Assembly: GCA_963576565.1 (NCBI GenBank)
Contig: OY755046.1
Coordinates: 62,537,471-62,601,470 of the forward strand
From: Aspidapion aeneum
Lineage: Eukaryota; Arthropoda; Insecta; Coleoptera; Brentidae
Direction of reading: 5' to 3'
Length of the DNA: 64,000 nt
Numbering within the stretch: position 1 is the stretch's first letter; each line of letters begins with the position of its first letter. The notes beneath the pieces are model-generated. The model did not search any database, was not told where the DNA came from, and worked only from the letters and a program-made list of their open reading frames with translations. The translations under genes were made by a program, and so were the position numbers. Below, in pieces: positions 37,507 to 50,759 of the stretch.

Positions 37507-38099
37507 AAACTATTATATCCCGAGCTACGAGGGTTTCTCGAAAAATGGCTTAAAACTATTTTAATAAATATCTCAAAAAAAATCGTTAAGGAATTTTTTT
37601 TTTATTTTTGACGTTATATATATATATTTAAAAATTTATTTTTTTTGATTTTTTTAATTGATTAATTTTTACAGAAAAAAATAAAACGGCAATTTAAAAA
37701 GTCCCCGACTGTACCTAATATAATAACAGTTAAAGGCCAAAGTCATACAAAATGATATTACAAATGTTCATGACAAATGGTAATAACAATTTTTTGCCAT
37801 CATATTGAGGTAGGTATTTTTAGTGTCTCTATCCAATATATTTGAGTTTCTTGATGCTAGATTAAAGTAATTTCTTAACTAACATTCTAATAAAATTTAA
37901 TACATAAAAATATATTCAAAACCAAAGATAGAACAATTTAACACACCTTATTGAAAAGGTATTTGAGATACTTGCGTTTAAGAAAATAAAGATGGTGAAT
38001 TTGAAAGCAAATATCTTAAAAACAATGTTGTATTCCTAATAAAAGGTTTTGTTCTCGTTTTTAAATATTTATTTTTTAGTAAAAACGAGATAGATATAA
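37507..38099. other. Intron 2 sequence, nothing recognised
   Basis: AT-rich. A short phrase AAAGCAAATATCTTAAAAAC near 38001 resembles part of the repeat at 6222-6790. Confidence 0.5.
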
Positions 38100-38469
38100 G
38101 TAAAAACGACGGGGACACTTTTTGGCTATCTTAAAATTTTTGTAGCACAAACCCCCTTCGAGGGGTAGACTTTACCTCTATATTTTGAAAAGTCTAAAGA
38201 TACCTTGTTTTGAAGGCCTTTTGAATGTCCTTATAACCGTGTAAAAATTTCAAAATTCTATCCATGAGTTTGAGATATTTGCTTTCAAATTGCTTTCAAT
38301 GGACTGATAAAATAAAAATTTAATAATTAGATTTTTATATTTTTCGGATTTAATTTTTATTTTATCATTTCATGTTAAATTTGAAAATTTTAAAGCAAAT
38401 GTGTGTCCGAGCGTTTCTCCAAATTTGCACTCTAAATACCCAAAAAGGGCTCTGTTTCGATGTTCGTGA
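38100..38469. mobile_element. Interspersed repeat with internal hairpin, copy 2
   Basis: Matches 6300-6610 in the same orientation (GGGGACACTTTTTGGCTATC, TTTTGAAGGCCTTTTGAATG). It ends with GTTTCGATGTTCGTGAAAC, the inverted form of the 6230 block. Confidence 0.7.
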
Positions 38470-38504
38470 AACACAGTCAGTGTTGCCAGATTACACGACT
38501 AATC

Positions 38505-40000
38505 CAGCGGCGTAGCGTGGGGAGGCGCGGGGGGTTCGTCCCCCCCCCCCGCCCCGAAGGTAGTGGTGCCCCATAGGTGGCCAAAGCGCCCTCAGCTTTA
38601 TTAAGTCCGGCCGGTAACGGCCAATTGAGTGGGTGCCAAAGGAAACTAACGACATGAAGACCTTTTTTGTTTTTTTTTTTTTGGTCGCAAGATTCGTGAG
38701 AGGCGCCCTTGTGACTTATCGGCCGCCCCCTTACACATTTTTTTTTTTATTTGTCAAACACACTGTGTTTTTTATTACAATCTAGTCAGTAAGACTAATT
38801 AGCAATTTTGTTTTAACTTAATTTACTAGAAAAGTCAGATTTAAACTTAGGGTTCACTCAACAGTTCTCCCCGCTTTGTTTAGTCTGTAACTCACAATTG
38901 TGTTGTGTTTATAGCATTATTTTGTTTTATGTGTAATTCACTTAGTTTACTAGCTCAAACGGCTTCACTCTTTTTAGTCGTCGAACTAGCATAGTATTGT
39001 CTAGAAGCTGAATTGCTTCCACATTCACATGCCGATGGAGTCTATCTTCATGGCTTTTTGCGTACTTTTTTATAGTCTCTGCTACAGTTTCGATTTTTAG
39101 ATCTCGATGAAGGTCACTATTTCGAACGTACCAAGGTGCATTCACAATGTTTCTTAATACTTTATTTTGAAATCTCTGTACAACTAGAATGTTACTCTCT
39201 TTAGCACAACCCCATAGTTGAATACCATATGTCCATACTGGTTTCAGTATTTGTCTATAAAGCAGTAACTTATTATGAATTGTTAAATTGGACTTCCATT
39301 CAATTAGCCAGTTCATTTTTCTATACCTTATCTCAAGTTCTTCTTTTTTTTTCTTAACATGTGCTTTCCAGCGCAATTTGGCATCAAGTGTCATACCTAG
39401 ATATTTTGCCTGATTCGAATATGGTACTGGAATGTTGTTAATTGTTATTTGTATGTGATTTATATTTTTGTTTGTAAAATCAACATGAATTGATTTCGTT
39501 TCATTTAATTTTATTCGCCACTTTGTGGTCCAACTGTGAATTTGGGTGACTGCATCCTGAAGTTTTTCTATGCATTTTTCAATAGATTTTTCTACCGTCA
39601 ATAAACCAGTATCATCGGCAAATGTTGCTAAGTGACAATTTTCTGGCTTTGGGATATCACAAGTGAATAATAAGTATAGATAAGGGCCTAGTACGATACC
39701 CTGGGGCACGCCTGCTTGAATTTCTCTTAAATTTGAGTATGAGTCTTCAAATTACACACCCCTTACACATGATGACCTTTTTTTTTTGTTTTTGGTCGCA
39801 AGATTCGTGAGAGGCGTGTGACTTATCGGCCGCCCCCTCACACATGATGACTTTGTTTTTTTTTTTTTTTTGTTTTTTTTTGGTCGCAAGATTTGTGAGA
39901 GACCTTTTTGTTTTTTTTTGTCACAAGATTTTTCATCAGTTTTCAGAGGCGCCCTTTTTAGCTGTCCCCCCCCCATCCTTTCGGGCACGCTACGCCGCTG
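38505..40000. mobile_element. hAT MITE, CAGCGGCGTAGCGTG ends, perfect 8-bp TSD
   Basis: CAGCGGCGTAGCGTG (38505) to CACGCTACGCCGCTG (40000), with perfect GACTAATC flanks (38497-38504, 40001-40008). Same family as 14066-14450. It contains a LINE insertion at 38739-39758. Confidence 0.92.
38739..39758 (-). pseudogene. 5'-truncated Jockey-like LINE, copy a
   Basis: Minus-strand ORF (39709-38942, 255 codons) covering the RT from PQGIVLGPYLYLLF through FADD to the C-terminal end RLKRVKPFELVN. A 200-bp 3' UTR and A-rich end follow at 38739-38750. Flanked by a 12-bp duplication CCCCTTACACAT (38727-38738 and 39759-39770), the mark of target-primed integration. About ten bases (39749-39758) at the 5' junction match neither LINE nor target. 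Ser in the PQGS motif is replaced by Ile. Confidence 0.92.
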
Positions 40001-40066
40001 GACTAATCGTGTAATTACACGATTTCAGTTCTGTTTACATGATTACACGATTCAAAGGCCAATCTC

Positions 40067-40450
40067 ACGATTTTTAAATTCCGCTAAAGAAATCGTTACT
40101 TTTAATAAAAATCTGAATAGATTGCTAAAAAATGATCCTTTAGATGATACTGAATATTTCTTTGTACTGAATGATGTTGTACCATTTTGGAAAGAAATTG
40201 CCAATGTGATAGGAGATTCTCTAAAATTTCCAAATTTTACTAAGTTTATTTTTCAAGTTGTTTGTTTTCCTCATTCTAGCGCGACTGTAGAGAGGATATT
40301 CTCCCAAATCAACCTGATTAAAAGCCAGTTTCGTAATAAATTAAAAACAAAAACAATAGGTCTTTTTTCCACAAAAAGTTTTATGGAAAACAAGACATAT
40401 TACGAATTTACTTTGAATAAAAATGTTACCAAAAAACTCGGTAATAGTAG
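40067..40450 (+). pseudogene. hAT transposase C-terminal fragment
   Basis: Reads KEIVTFNKNLNRLLKND, DDTEYFFVLNDVVPFWKEIA and then FPHSSATVERIFSQINLIKS, the conserved hAT dimerisation signature, followed by RNKLKTKTIGL. The catalytic core and BED finger are missing. It belongs to the enclosing 38478-42952 element. Confidence 0.85.
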
Positions 40451-40457
40451 GCTACTA

Positions 40458-40636
40458 TACAGTCGAACCTCTCTCGAACCGCTGTAACTCGAACCTCTCT
40501 ATAACTTGAACCTTTTAAGTGGTCCCTGCACTTTTTATATCTATTTTAACTTCTTTAATTCGACTTTCTATAACTCGAACTCTCCATAACCGTTTTGGTT
40601 GTCTCTTTGAGTTCGACTTATAGAGGTTCGACTGTA
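40458..40636. mobile_element. Tc1/mariner-pogo type MITE with TA flanks
   Basis: TACAGTCGAACCTCTCT to the inverted ATAGAGGTTCGACTGTA, about 180 bp, with inner repeats of TAACTCGAACCTCTC. Confidence 0.85.
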
Positions 40637-40869
40637 TTTAGGTGAAACACAAAGTAGACTCCAACGATTCCGAGTCGTCTGCATAAGATAGTTTTAAAAT
40701 ATAGGTACCTAGTTATGTCCGTATGTCGGTCTAAATTTATTTAATTTGTTGTTTTAAAATTAATACCATTGTATTAGCATTTATGAAAATAGAAAAATTA
40801 TATTGTCTGTCAATTTAATATCACAATAAAGTTTTTTTTTCGATAAACAATAAGTATTTTATTACTTAT

Positions 40870-41860
40870 TTTTATTACAAGCTTTTATTTAACTTCACCT
40901 GTATGTATGTATGTATGTGGGTATGTATGTAATCAAATCTTGCAACTCATTTTTGAAGAACTTCTAAACATCCGATTGACTTCAAATTTCGCATAGAGTC
41001 TTAGTTCCGATGACAATACAATAACATGGTTTCATCGGGTACCTACCACCCCTCTTAACGTGGGGGGTGGAGAGGGGGTAAAACTTTAGTTTGTCCGATT
41101 TCAACCAAAATTGGTATCTGGGGGTTTTTGAGAATGAGAATTACGAATTTTTTATTAGATTGCCAAAATTAAATATGGCGGATTCAAAATGGACGATTTA
41201 ATGTCAAGTTTTTCTGATTACTTTCAACTGACTTCCACGTATCCGATTGACTTCAAATTTCGCATAGGTTATAGTTCCGATGACAATCCAATAATGTGGT
41301 ATCACTGACTGCCTACCTCACCCCTAACCTGGAGGGCGGAGAGGGGGTAAAATTTTAGTTTGTTAGATTTCCACCAAAATTGGTATCTGCGGGTTTCTGA
41401 GGATGAGGATTACGAATTATTGATCAGATTACAAAAATTCAATATGGCGGACTCAAAATGGACGATTTAATGTTAAGTTTTTCTGATTACTTTCAACTGA
41501 CTTCCACGTATCCGATTGACTTCAAATTTTGCATACCGTTATAGTTCCGATGACAATCCAATAGTGTGATATCATGGCCTACCCCCCCCCCCCCTAACGT
41601 GGAGGGTGGAGAGGGGGTAAAATTTTAGTTTGTCAGATTTTTACCAAAATTGGTATCTGGGGGTTTTTGAGGATGAGGATTACGAATTTTTGATTAGATT
41701 ACAAAAATTCAATATGGCGGAATCAAAATGGACGACTTAATGACGAGTTTTTCTGATTACATTCAACTGACTTCCGCGTAGGTACCTGATTGATTTCAAA
41801 ATTCACATGCTCTCCCACTAAAAAGGGGGGGGCGTAGAAGAGGTAAGGCTTTAGTTTGTT
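40870..41860 (+). mobile_element. Repeat with GTAT microsatellite and 270-bp tandem units
   Basis: Head ACAAGCTTTTATTTAACTTC, then (GTAT)n at 40901-40931, then TCAAATCTTG and three units with CCGATTGACTTCAAATTTCG starting near 40971, 41242 and 41511, plus a decayed fourth near 41783. The head resembles the linker in the arms of the 24038-28864 foldback. Confidence 0.8.
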
Positions 41861-42044
41861 CGACCAAAATTAATTAATGCTTGCGAATGAATGATCATAA
41901 TAATAACGAACAATTTAAGGGAACAATCACACAGTGTTTTTCTCAATTCTATTTTAAAATTCGGTGAGATGGGCGTCGCTGTTAATGCAACCTTTATAGG
42001 AGAAGGAATCCTAAAGACATAAACTTAGACAAATCTAAAAATTA

Positions 42045-42862
<818 letters not shown>

Positions 42863-42998
42863 AAAATGAAGATATTCAACATTTTTACGACTTTACACGA
42901 TTTTTGGCAGCTGAATTACACGATTCTCTTCGCACTTCTTCTGGCAACATTGAACACAATGTATAAGAAGATTGAAGCATGGAAAAAATTCTAACTCA

Positions 42999-43172
<174 letters not shown>

Positions 43173-43692
43173 TTAATAATAATAAATATTAGAATAGAAA
43201 ATTTAAAATTAACCACGGATAATAGAACTCAATCAAATCAATGATCTCTATATACATAATTGGATAGGCCTTAGAAAGAGCACGCTGCGCAGGAGGTGCT
43301 ACCTTTCCTTTTTTACTCTTCGATGATATTATGTGGTTTTGAAAGTTCACGGACGTTGGATTTTTAATCTATAACTGCATTTTTACTGCGATTAGGTACT
43401 AATAAAGTTTTTTAAATAATCAAAGCTTATTTTATAAAGGGAAACCGGCTTTTCACTCTTATAAAACTCGTGTTTACAAGCGACGCATCGTGTTCCCATT
43501 TTTTATTTTTGTTCAACAAAAACAATTTCAAAAATATACTGACAACATTGACGAACACTTTAATGACAAAGCACAAATGACAATCTCTTTAAAGTATTAA
43601 ATTCACAGAATACCGAAAACAAATTTGTAGAGAATTTAATTTGATACAATTTTTATTTAAACAATATTTTATTCTGTTAACTTAATACCTTA

Positions 43693-45221
43693 TTAACGGG
43701 GTAGTCATAAAACAACTCCCCAGAAAAGCTATCGTAAAACTATGCAACCTAATTAATGCGTCTTTTAGGCTTAGGTATGTACCTAAACTGTGAAAAGTTG
43801 CAGAAGTTATCATGATTCTAAAACCGGGAAAACCACTCCATGACGTGTCATCTTACAGGCCAATATCTTTGCTGCCAATTATATCCAAGCTCTATGAAAA
43901 ATTATTGCTTAAAAGAATAAAACCCATCAAAGAAAGACAAGAAATTATTCCATCTCATCAATTTGGTTTTCGAGACAAGCATTCCACGATAGATCAAGTA
44001 CACAGAATTACTAATATAATAGAAAAAGCACTAGAAGAAGGAAAAGTTTGTTCTGCAGTTTGTCTAGATGTAGCACAAGCATTTGACAAAGTGTGGCATG
44101 AAGGCCTTAATTTTAAACTAAAACGGTTTCTGCCAAAACAATATTCGGATATTTTGGAATCATACATATCTGATAGACATTTTAGAGTAAAACAGGAAGA
44201 CTCATACTCAAATTTAAGAGAAATTCAAGCAGGCGTGCCCCAGGGTAGCGTACTAGGCCCTTATCTATACTTATTATTCACTTGTGATATCCCAAAGCCA
44301 GAAAATTGTCACTTAGCAACATTTGCCGATGATACTAGTTTATTGACGGTAGAAAAATCTATTGAAAAATGCATAGAAAAACTTCAGGATGCAGTCACCC
44401 AAGTTCACAGTTGGACCACAAAGTGGCGAATAAAATTAAATGAAACCAAATCAATTCATGTTGATTTTACAAACAAAAATATAAATCACATACAAATAAC
44501 AATTAACAACATTCCAGTACCATATTCGAATCAGGCAAAATATCTAGGTATGACACTTGATGCCAAATTGCGCTGGAAAGCACATATAAAGAAAAAAAAG
44601 AAGAACTTGAGATAAGGTATAGAAAAATGAACTGGCTAATTGGAAGGAAGTCCAATTTAACAATTCATAATAAGTTACTGCTTTATAGACAAATACTGAA
44701 ACCAGTATGGATATATGGTATTCAACTATGGGGATGTGCTAAAGAGAGTAACATTCTAGTTGTACAGAGATTTCAAAATAAAGTATTAAGAAACATTGTG
44801 AATGCACCTTGGTACGTTCGAAATAGTGACCTTCATCGAGATCTAAAAATCGAAACTGTAGCAGAGACTATAAAAAAGTACGCAAAAAGCCATGAAGATA
44901 GACTCCATCGGCATGTGAATGTGGAAGCAATTCAGCTTCTAGACAATACTATGCTAGTTCGAAGACTTAAAAGAGTGAAGCCGTTTGAGCTAGTAAACTA
45001 AGTGAATTACACATAAAACAGAATAATGCTATAAACACAACACAATTGTGAGTTACAGACTAAACAAAGCGGGGAGAACTGTTGAGTGAACCCTAAGTTT
45101 AAACCTGACTTTTCTAGTAAATTAAGTTAAAACAAAATTGCTAATTAGTCTTACTGACTAGATTGTAATACAATAAACACAGTGTGTTTGACAAATAAAA
45201 AAAAAATAAAATAATAAAAAA
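43693..45221 (+). pseudogene. 5'-truncated Jockey-like LINE, copy b
   Basis: Coding starts upstream of any methionine: KQLPRKAIVKLCNLINASFR is readable from about 43712. A TGA then stands where KL(W)KVAEV expects Trp (about 43790), followed by PGKPLHDVSSYRPISLLPII, LDVAQAFDKV, GVPQGSVLGP and FADDT. One base is missing in an A run near 44590-44600, splitting the RT tail into a second frame that ends at 45001 with VKPFELVN. Flanked by the 14-bp duplication AACTTAATACCTTA (43679-43692, 45222-45235). Dead: nonsense, frameshift and 5' truncation. Confidence 0.93.
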
Positions 45222-45603
45222 AACTTAATACCTTAGAGATTGTCATTTGTCATTTGTCATTAAGTTGTCAGTATATTTTTGAAATTTTTTGTTTTGTTGA
45301 ACAAAAATAAAAAATCGTGCTTGTAAAAACGAGTTTTTTAGGAGTGAAAAGCCGGTTTCCTTTTTGAAGTAAGTCGCTTTGATTATTTAAAAAACTTTAT
45401 TAGTACCTAATCACAGTAAAAATCCAGTTATAGATTAAAAATCAAACATCCGCGAACTTTCATAACCACAAAATATCAACAGAGAGTAGAAGTAAAAAAA
45501 GGAAAGGTAGCACCTCCTGCGCAGCGTGCCCTCTCTAGAAAAAAATATATATCAATATTTTTGCCTCACTTTGGATATATACATAAAGGCCTATCCAGTT
45601 ATA

Positions 45604-47479
45604 TACCGGGTGGGCCAAAAAAAACCGGCCAATTTTTTTTCATTATAACTTTTGATCTATACCATCGATTTTAATGGGGCAAACTGAACTTGGCAGAGAA
45701 TTAATCAGAGTTTTGAATAAATTAATTTTTTGTCTGCCATTTCAAAATACAAGATGGCGGACGAAATAAAATTGTACCCTTCAAAGATGGTCGTTTATTC
45801 TTGTGTTGCGAACATGTTTTAATATTTTTTTTAAAATCATTAAAAAAGCGGCATTCTTACCACGTACAACAAGGTATGAATCAGCAAAATCGGTTCGGTG
45901 GTTCTAAAAAAATATATTTTTGTTTTAACCATTGTTTTGAATATTATAAGATTGCCTTGCCAATCATGTCAGCATTTATTTCCTTATAAATTCATTACTA
46001 CTAAACCGATTTTAATGAAATAAAAAATATCAGAATTGATTGGGTTTTAAAGATCATGATCAAAATTTATTAACATCCTTAAATTTAAGATGGTGGACAG
46101 AATCATAATGAATTCTTCATAATGGCGTGTTTAGTCATATTTTCTGAAAATATTTTCCTTTTTTTTTAAATTTATAGAAAACACTACTTTTCCCCCGCAG
46201 AACAAGGTATAAATTAGTAAAATCGGTTTGGTGGTTCTCCAAAAATCTATTTTTGTTTCAGCCATTGTTTTACAGATTATAAGATTGCATTGCCAATCCT
46301 GTCTGCATTCATTTCTTTATAAACTCATTATTACTGAACTGATCTTAGTGGAATAAAAAAAGCATGGTGAGAATTGATTGTTCTTTAAAGTTTATAATCA
46401 AAATTTGGCGCCATCCTAGAAGTTAGGATGTCGGAAATAATTATACTTGACCCTTCAAAGAGGAATGTTTATTCTTACTTTCAAAAAATGTTTTTGCTTT
46501 TTTTTTAATTTATAGAAAAGCACTTAATTAATTTTTATCTCTTTATGCGGGATAAAAGTAATGTTTTTCTATAAATTAAAAAAAACTAAAACATTTTCGG
46601 AAAATGAGAACTGCCATTTTAAAGAATCAAGTATGATTCTGTCCAACATCTTAAATTCTAAGATGGCGGCAAATTTCGATTATAATCTTTAAAGAGCAAT
46701 CAATTCGCAACATGGTTTTTTTTATTTCACTAAAATTGGTTTAGAAATAACGAATTTATAAGGAAATTAATGCAGACAGGATTGGCAATGCAATCGTATA
46801 ATCTGTAAAACAATGGCTAACAAAAATAGATTTTTTGAGAACCACCACACCGATTTTACTAATTTGCTCTCATTGTGTGGGGAAAAAGTAGGGCTTATCT
46901 ATAAATTAAAAAAAAAACTAAAACATTTGCGGGAACTAAGGATAAACACGCCATTTTGAAGAATCAAGTATGATTCTGTCCGCCATCTTAAACTTTAAGA
47001 TGGCGATAAATTTCGATCATGATCTTTAAAAAGCAATCAATTCTCACCAGTATGTTTTTTATTTAATTAAAATCTGTTCAGTAGTAATGAAGTTATAAAG
47101 TAATAAATGCAGACATGATTGGAAAGGCATTCGTATAATATGCAAAACAATGGTTGAAACAAAAATATTTTTTGTTAGAACCACTGAACCGATTTTGCTA
47201 ATTCGTACCTTGTTGTACGTGGCAAGAACGCAGCTTTTTACTAATTTAAAAAAATTATTAAGACATGTTCGCAATACGAGAATAAACGAGCATCTTTGAA
47301 GGGTACAATTTAATTTCGTCCGCCATCTTGGATTTTGAGATGATGGACAAAAATATATATTCACTCAAAATTCTGATTAATTCTCTGCCAAGGGCAGTTT
47401 GTCCCACTAAAATCGATAGAATAGTTCAAAAGTTATAATGAAAAAAAATGGTCCAGTTTTTTTTTTGGCCCACCCAGTA
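45604..47479. mobile_element. 1.9 kb foldback with CCGGGTGGGCC ends
   Basis: TACCGGGTGGGCCAAAAAAA and the inverted TTTTGGCCCACCCAGTA, flanked by TA. The arms are about 0.9 kb each and almost meet near 46550. They contain internally repeated blocks with AAGATGGCGGACG-like sequence and CAAGATTGCC/ATTGTTTT phrases. No coding capacity. Confidence 0.9.
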
Positions 47480-47568
47480 TATAGATCATTGTATCCAATT
47501 TGTGAGGCAAGAAAGTGATTTTAAAATATACTCCTAAGAGGCTATATTTAAACTCTATTTTCAATTAC

Positions 47569-47683
47569 CTTCCATCTTTCTTTGACAACATGCCCTGGCT
47601 GCAAGAGGTCTTCCGAGGTCATGGTGATATTGTTATTCTGGTCAGTTGAATCTAGATTTGTGGTCAAGCTCAGATTTTTTGGC
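47569..47683 (-). CDS. Asator: TTBK/Asator kinase, exon 1 (start codon exon)
   Basis: First recognisable coding exon of a tau-tubulin kinase (casein kinase 1 superfamily Ser/Thr kinase acting on microtubule-associated substrates). The ATG at 47622-47620 opens an 18-codon start, MTSEDLLQPGHVVKERWK, which I recognise as the conserved N-terminus of animal TTBKs. The donor follows at 47568 (GTAATT) in phase 0. A TTTTCAG acceptor lies at 47684-47690, so 61 nt of this exon precede the ATG. That stretch is open in frame for 20 codons (PKNLSLTTN...), so either it is 5' UTR with a start here, or an upstream exon extends the protein. I chose the ATG because it matches the family start. No upstream exon or promoter was found in 47690-64000. 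Confidence 0.93.
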
Positions 47684-47799
47684 CTGAAAAGATAAACATA
47701 TCATTTTAGTACCAATAAAAATTAATTATATACAATTAAGCAACTCTTAAGTCGATTTGTTTATATAATAATAATTTTTATGTAAATAAATATAAAATT

Positions 47800-47965
47800 T
47801 AACATATATAAAACAATGGTGAAAAGCACGGTGTTGTATGGAGAAATACAAAACAAAAATGGAAAGTGTCGAAATGGATGCAATAAGAAGATCAATGAGA
47901 ATATCTAGAACAAATGACATAAGAAATAAGATCATAAAAGAAAGAATTATATCTGAATTAAAAAA
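47800..47965 (+). pseudogene. RTE-like LINE C-terminal scrap
   Basis: ESVEMDAIRRSMRISRTND (about 47868-47925) matches the same segment of the LINE fragment at 62505-62825 (MDAIRRSLRISRIDHRRNE), preceded by KTMVKSTVLYGE. Very short. Confidence 0.6.
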
Positions 47966-48186
47966 TATATGATATTGGCATTTAGTCCAGCCATTCTGGA
48001 AATATATGCATTTTAGAGATCTAATTTTAGGTATATGGATTAACAAAATAGAACCTCTAATAAAGAAACTGATAAGAATGTCTCTTGTTCAATCAGGTTT
48101 TTAAAATAAAAATATTTCAAAAAGGGCTGGAGCAAATGTATTACATATGTATAAATATTACATATTTTTCAATTCTGAAAAATATA

Positions 48187-48373
48187 TAGGGTGTTCTGTA
48201 AGAATTTTTAGTAGGTTTGTGTTTTTCTATAACTTTGCGACATTCATTTGCTTTTTTTGATAACACTTCCTGACAGTTATTGATAAACGGTACAACTTTT
48301 GTATTTACACTTTTTTCTATCTCTTATATTAAGCACAGTGGACTTTGGTTAAAATTTATGGAGACACCCTGTA
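48187..48373. mobile_element. Possible small MITE with AGGGTGTTC/GACACCCTGTA ends
   Basis: Ends TATAGGGTGTTCTGTAAG and GGAGACACCCTGTA are inverted over about 12 bp with mismatches. Confidence 0.45.
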
Positions 48374-48469
48374 CATACATCAATGCTATAAAAGTACCTA
48401 CAGTAAAATCAAAGGTCATATTAATGATTATGATTTTTTATAAAACTGAAATTTTCTTGTTAATGTTTA

Positions 48470-49075
48470 AAGAAATTGTATAAATCTACCTTTATTTCAA
48501 GAAAATTTTACTAGGTATAAACCCAATTTTACGTTACCTAGGTTCCCAACAATCATTTCTACTTGACAATGGTCCTATTAAAGCATAATCCATTGGTTTT
48601 TTTAATCTAATTTTTTATTAGATGTGTTTGTATAAATTAACTCTTAACAAAATTTATAGGACAGAAAATGCTATAAAACTATATTCAAAAAATTTATCTC
48701 CAAGAGAGAAACAATAATTTTTTAAGAAATTTTAACAATCTATCCTAATATTTTGCTCATGTGTTGCTAAATATTTTGTATAAATCAACCTTTACTTTAT
48801 TAAAATTTACAGAACAACTATGCCACCACTATAACGCCTTAATTTACCTAACAACTAACTTAATACAAACACAGACGTCTTAGATTTTCTCTAGTTTTCC
48901 GATAATTTTCCACAACTATTAATTTTTTGTATAAACCTAACTTTAACTTTAAAAAATGCCATAAAACCACAACAAAACTATAGCAAAATTGATGATAATG
49001 AAAAACTATTTAAAACCCATACTTTCCAAGGATTTTCACCCATTTTCAACTAGGTTTCCCGATACAAACACCCTT
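48470..49075. repeat. Four tandem units of about 150 bp
   Basis: TGTATAAAYC-like unit starts at 48478, 48629, 48777 and 48928 (spacing 151, 148, 151), with shared AACCTTTACTTT and similar phrases. Units are diverged. No gene. Confidence 0.7.
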
Positions 49076-49341
49076 ATAAAAAGATTTTCTTTTTGTTTCC
49101 CTTTAAAACACACAAAACAGCTGATTGTCAATATGCGAGGATCTTTGCATTAAAGCGCGTGCGTGAGGGCGGAGCAAGGGAACTGTAGTATGCCTTAACT
49201 TTCCTCCTCAAATCTATTTTTTAAGCTGTTTATTTTTATCATTTCCTTACGTCATTTCCTAATCATCCCCTCATTATGATTATCTCATGTTAGAATCAAT
49301 GAAATTACGACCAAATAAAATCAAAATAAATGGATACCTTA

Positions 49342-49706
49342 TATCAGCCTTGAAAACAGTTTTTTGTAAATATCTCAGAAACTAAAGCTCTTATGAAGGT
49401 TTTGGTTATACCACAAATTAGTGAGCAAAATGTAGTCAACTATATTCGGAAAACCGCATATTGAAACGAAGTTCCGTTAAAAAATTAGTCATTAGCATTG
49501 ACCAAAATCAGCTCTAGAGTGTCGAACACTATCTAAAATCGGTTTAGTGGTTTAGGAGCCATTGTGTTACAAACAGAGATAATATACACACACAGACACC
49601 ATTAAACACACACAGACATCACGACGATATTGCTAACTTTTTCTTTCTAAATTTTGTCGTCGAAAATAATTTTTCTTCTAGCCGGTGCTACGCGGGCTAG
49701 GAAGGT
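49342..49706 (+). mobile_element. GCTAGGAAGG-ended repeat, copy 1
   Basis: TATATCAGCCTTGAAAACAG, GGTTTAGTGGTTTAGGAGCC, a CACACACAGACA stretch, ACGACGATATTGCTAA, and the end GCGGGCTAGGAAGG. Other copies: 50760-51240, 53135-53700 (inverted), 60335-60480 (5' part), 61445-62895 (interrupted). Confidence 0.75.
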
Positions 49707-49914
49707 AGGTTTACAGCTCTGTCTGTGTAGGTTTACAGCTCTCGCCTGCGGCTCACTCTGTCTCGCTCCTTCATATTACTTCCCTTTTTTCCTCATCCTC
49801 TCCTTATCATTATCTTACTTTCGAATCAGTAAAATTATGGCCAAATAAAACAAAAAAAGAACCTAATTAAGTAATAAAGAATCAATGAGGCTTACTTTTT
49901 AAAAATTATCCTAA

Positions 49915-50348
49915 ATACTCTGCCAATATATGGGCACCTAAGCTCACACTAGGTACTATAGTTATAGTATACGTGTAATATATTATAAGTAAAATCTCAA
50001 ATATATTTTATTCGACTCCAGACTCAATTACCTTTCGTTTGATACCACACAAGCCATTTATTGACTTAAACTCAAATTTTTGAAATCTACCCCACCCTTT
50101 TTTTAAACAAAAATGTACCCAGCCTAGGTACCAAATTTCATTAAAATCGGACAAGCGGTTTTTGAGTTATGCGCGTTGGTCGTTACAGACAGACATACAG
50201 ACAGACAGACAGACATACAGACAGACAGACAGACAGACAGACAGACGGCGCGACAAAAAAGTTTCAAAATCATCTGAAACGCAAAGATATATAAATATTT
50301 TTGAAATCGGAGCAACTTTTTTTTTTCTCCAAAAAATTAGGATCACCA
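49915..50348 (+). mobile_element. CAGA/TCTG element, copy 8, truncated
   Basis: Has the 5' hairpin (with GTAATA replacing part of the second stem strand) and a CAGA run at 50186-50246. An internal deletion removes most of the body and the 3' hairpin is missing. Confidence 0.85.
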
Positions 50349-50759
50349 AAACTAATGATTTTTGTATGTACAGGGTCTTTCATTATAAACGTTCCCGGAA
50401 GAAAAGTTTTCTGCTATTAGTCCTAAGTTTCAAACTAAAAGTATTCAAAAAAAGGTAGCTTTTTGCATATTTGACAGCACTTGTCAAATATGACATTTAT
50501 AGTTTATACGGTGACTACGAATTATATATTTGCTTAAATTGTACACCCAGTATACTGTTCAATTTTTTGAATCTACTAAATCCCTTTTTATCAATACTAC
50601 TCAGAGTGGACGATACTGGGTTTTGACACTACAAATGCTGTTAAAGCATTTTTTTAAAATTTACTGTCGATATTTCATAAACCGTTAAAAAACCCATTAT
50701 GAGTGGCAATGTTAAAAAGATAATTTTTAGTAGATTATAGAAAATAAAAAATACATTTG

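Larger units (their letters stand above)
43239..47491. mobile_element. Foldback filling intron 1, with nested LINE and foldback
   Basis: The left arm starts CAATGATCTCTATATA and runs through GGATAGGCCTT and CACGCTGCGCAGGAGGTGCT. The right arm has the inverted AGCACCTCCTGCGCAGCGTG (45510), AAGGCCTATCC (45587) and, beyond an inserted foldback, TATATAGATCATTG (47478-47491). A LINE (43693-45221) lies near the centre. Confidence 0.8.
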
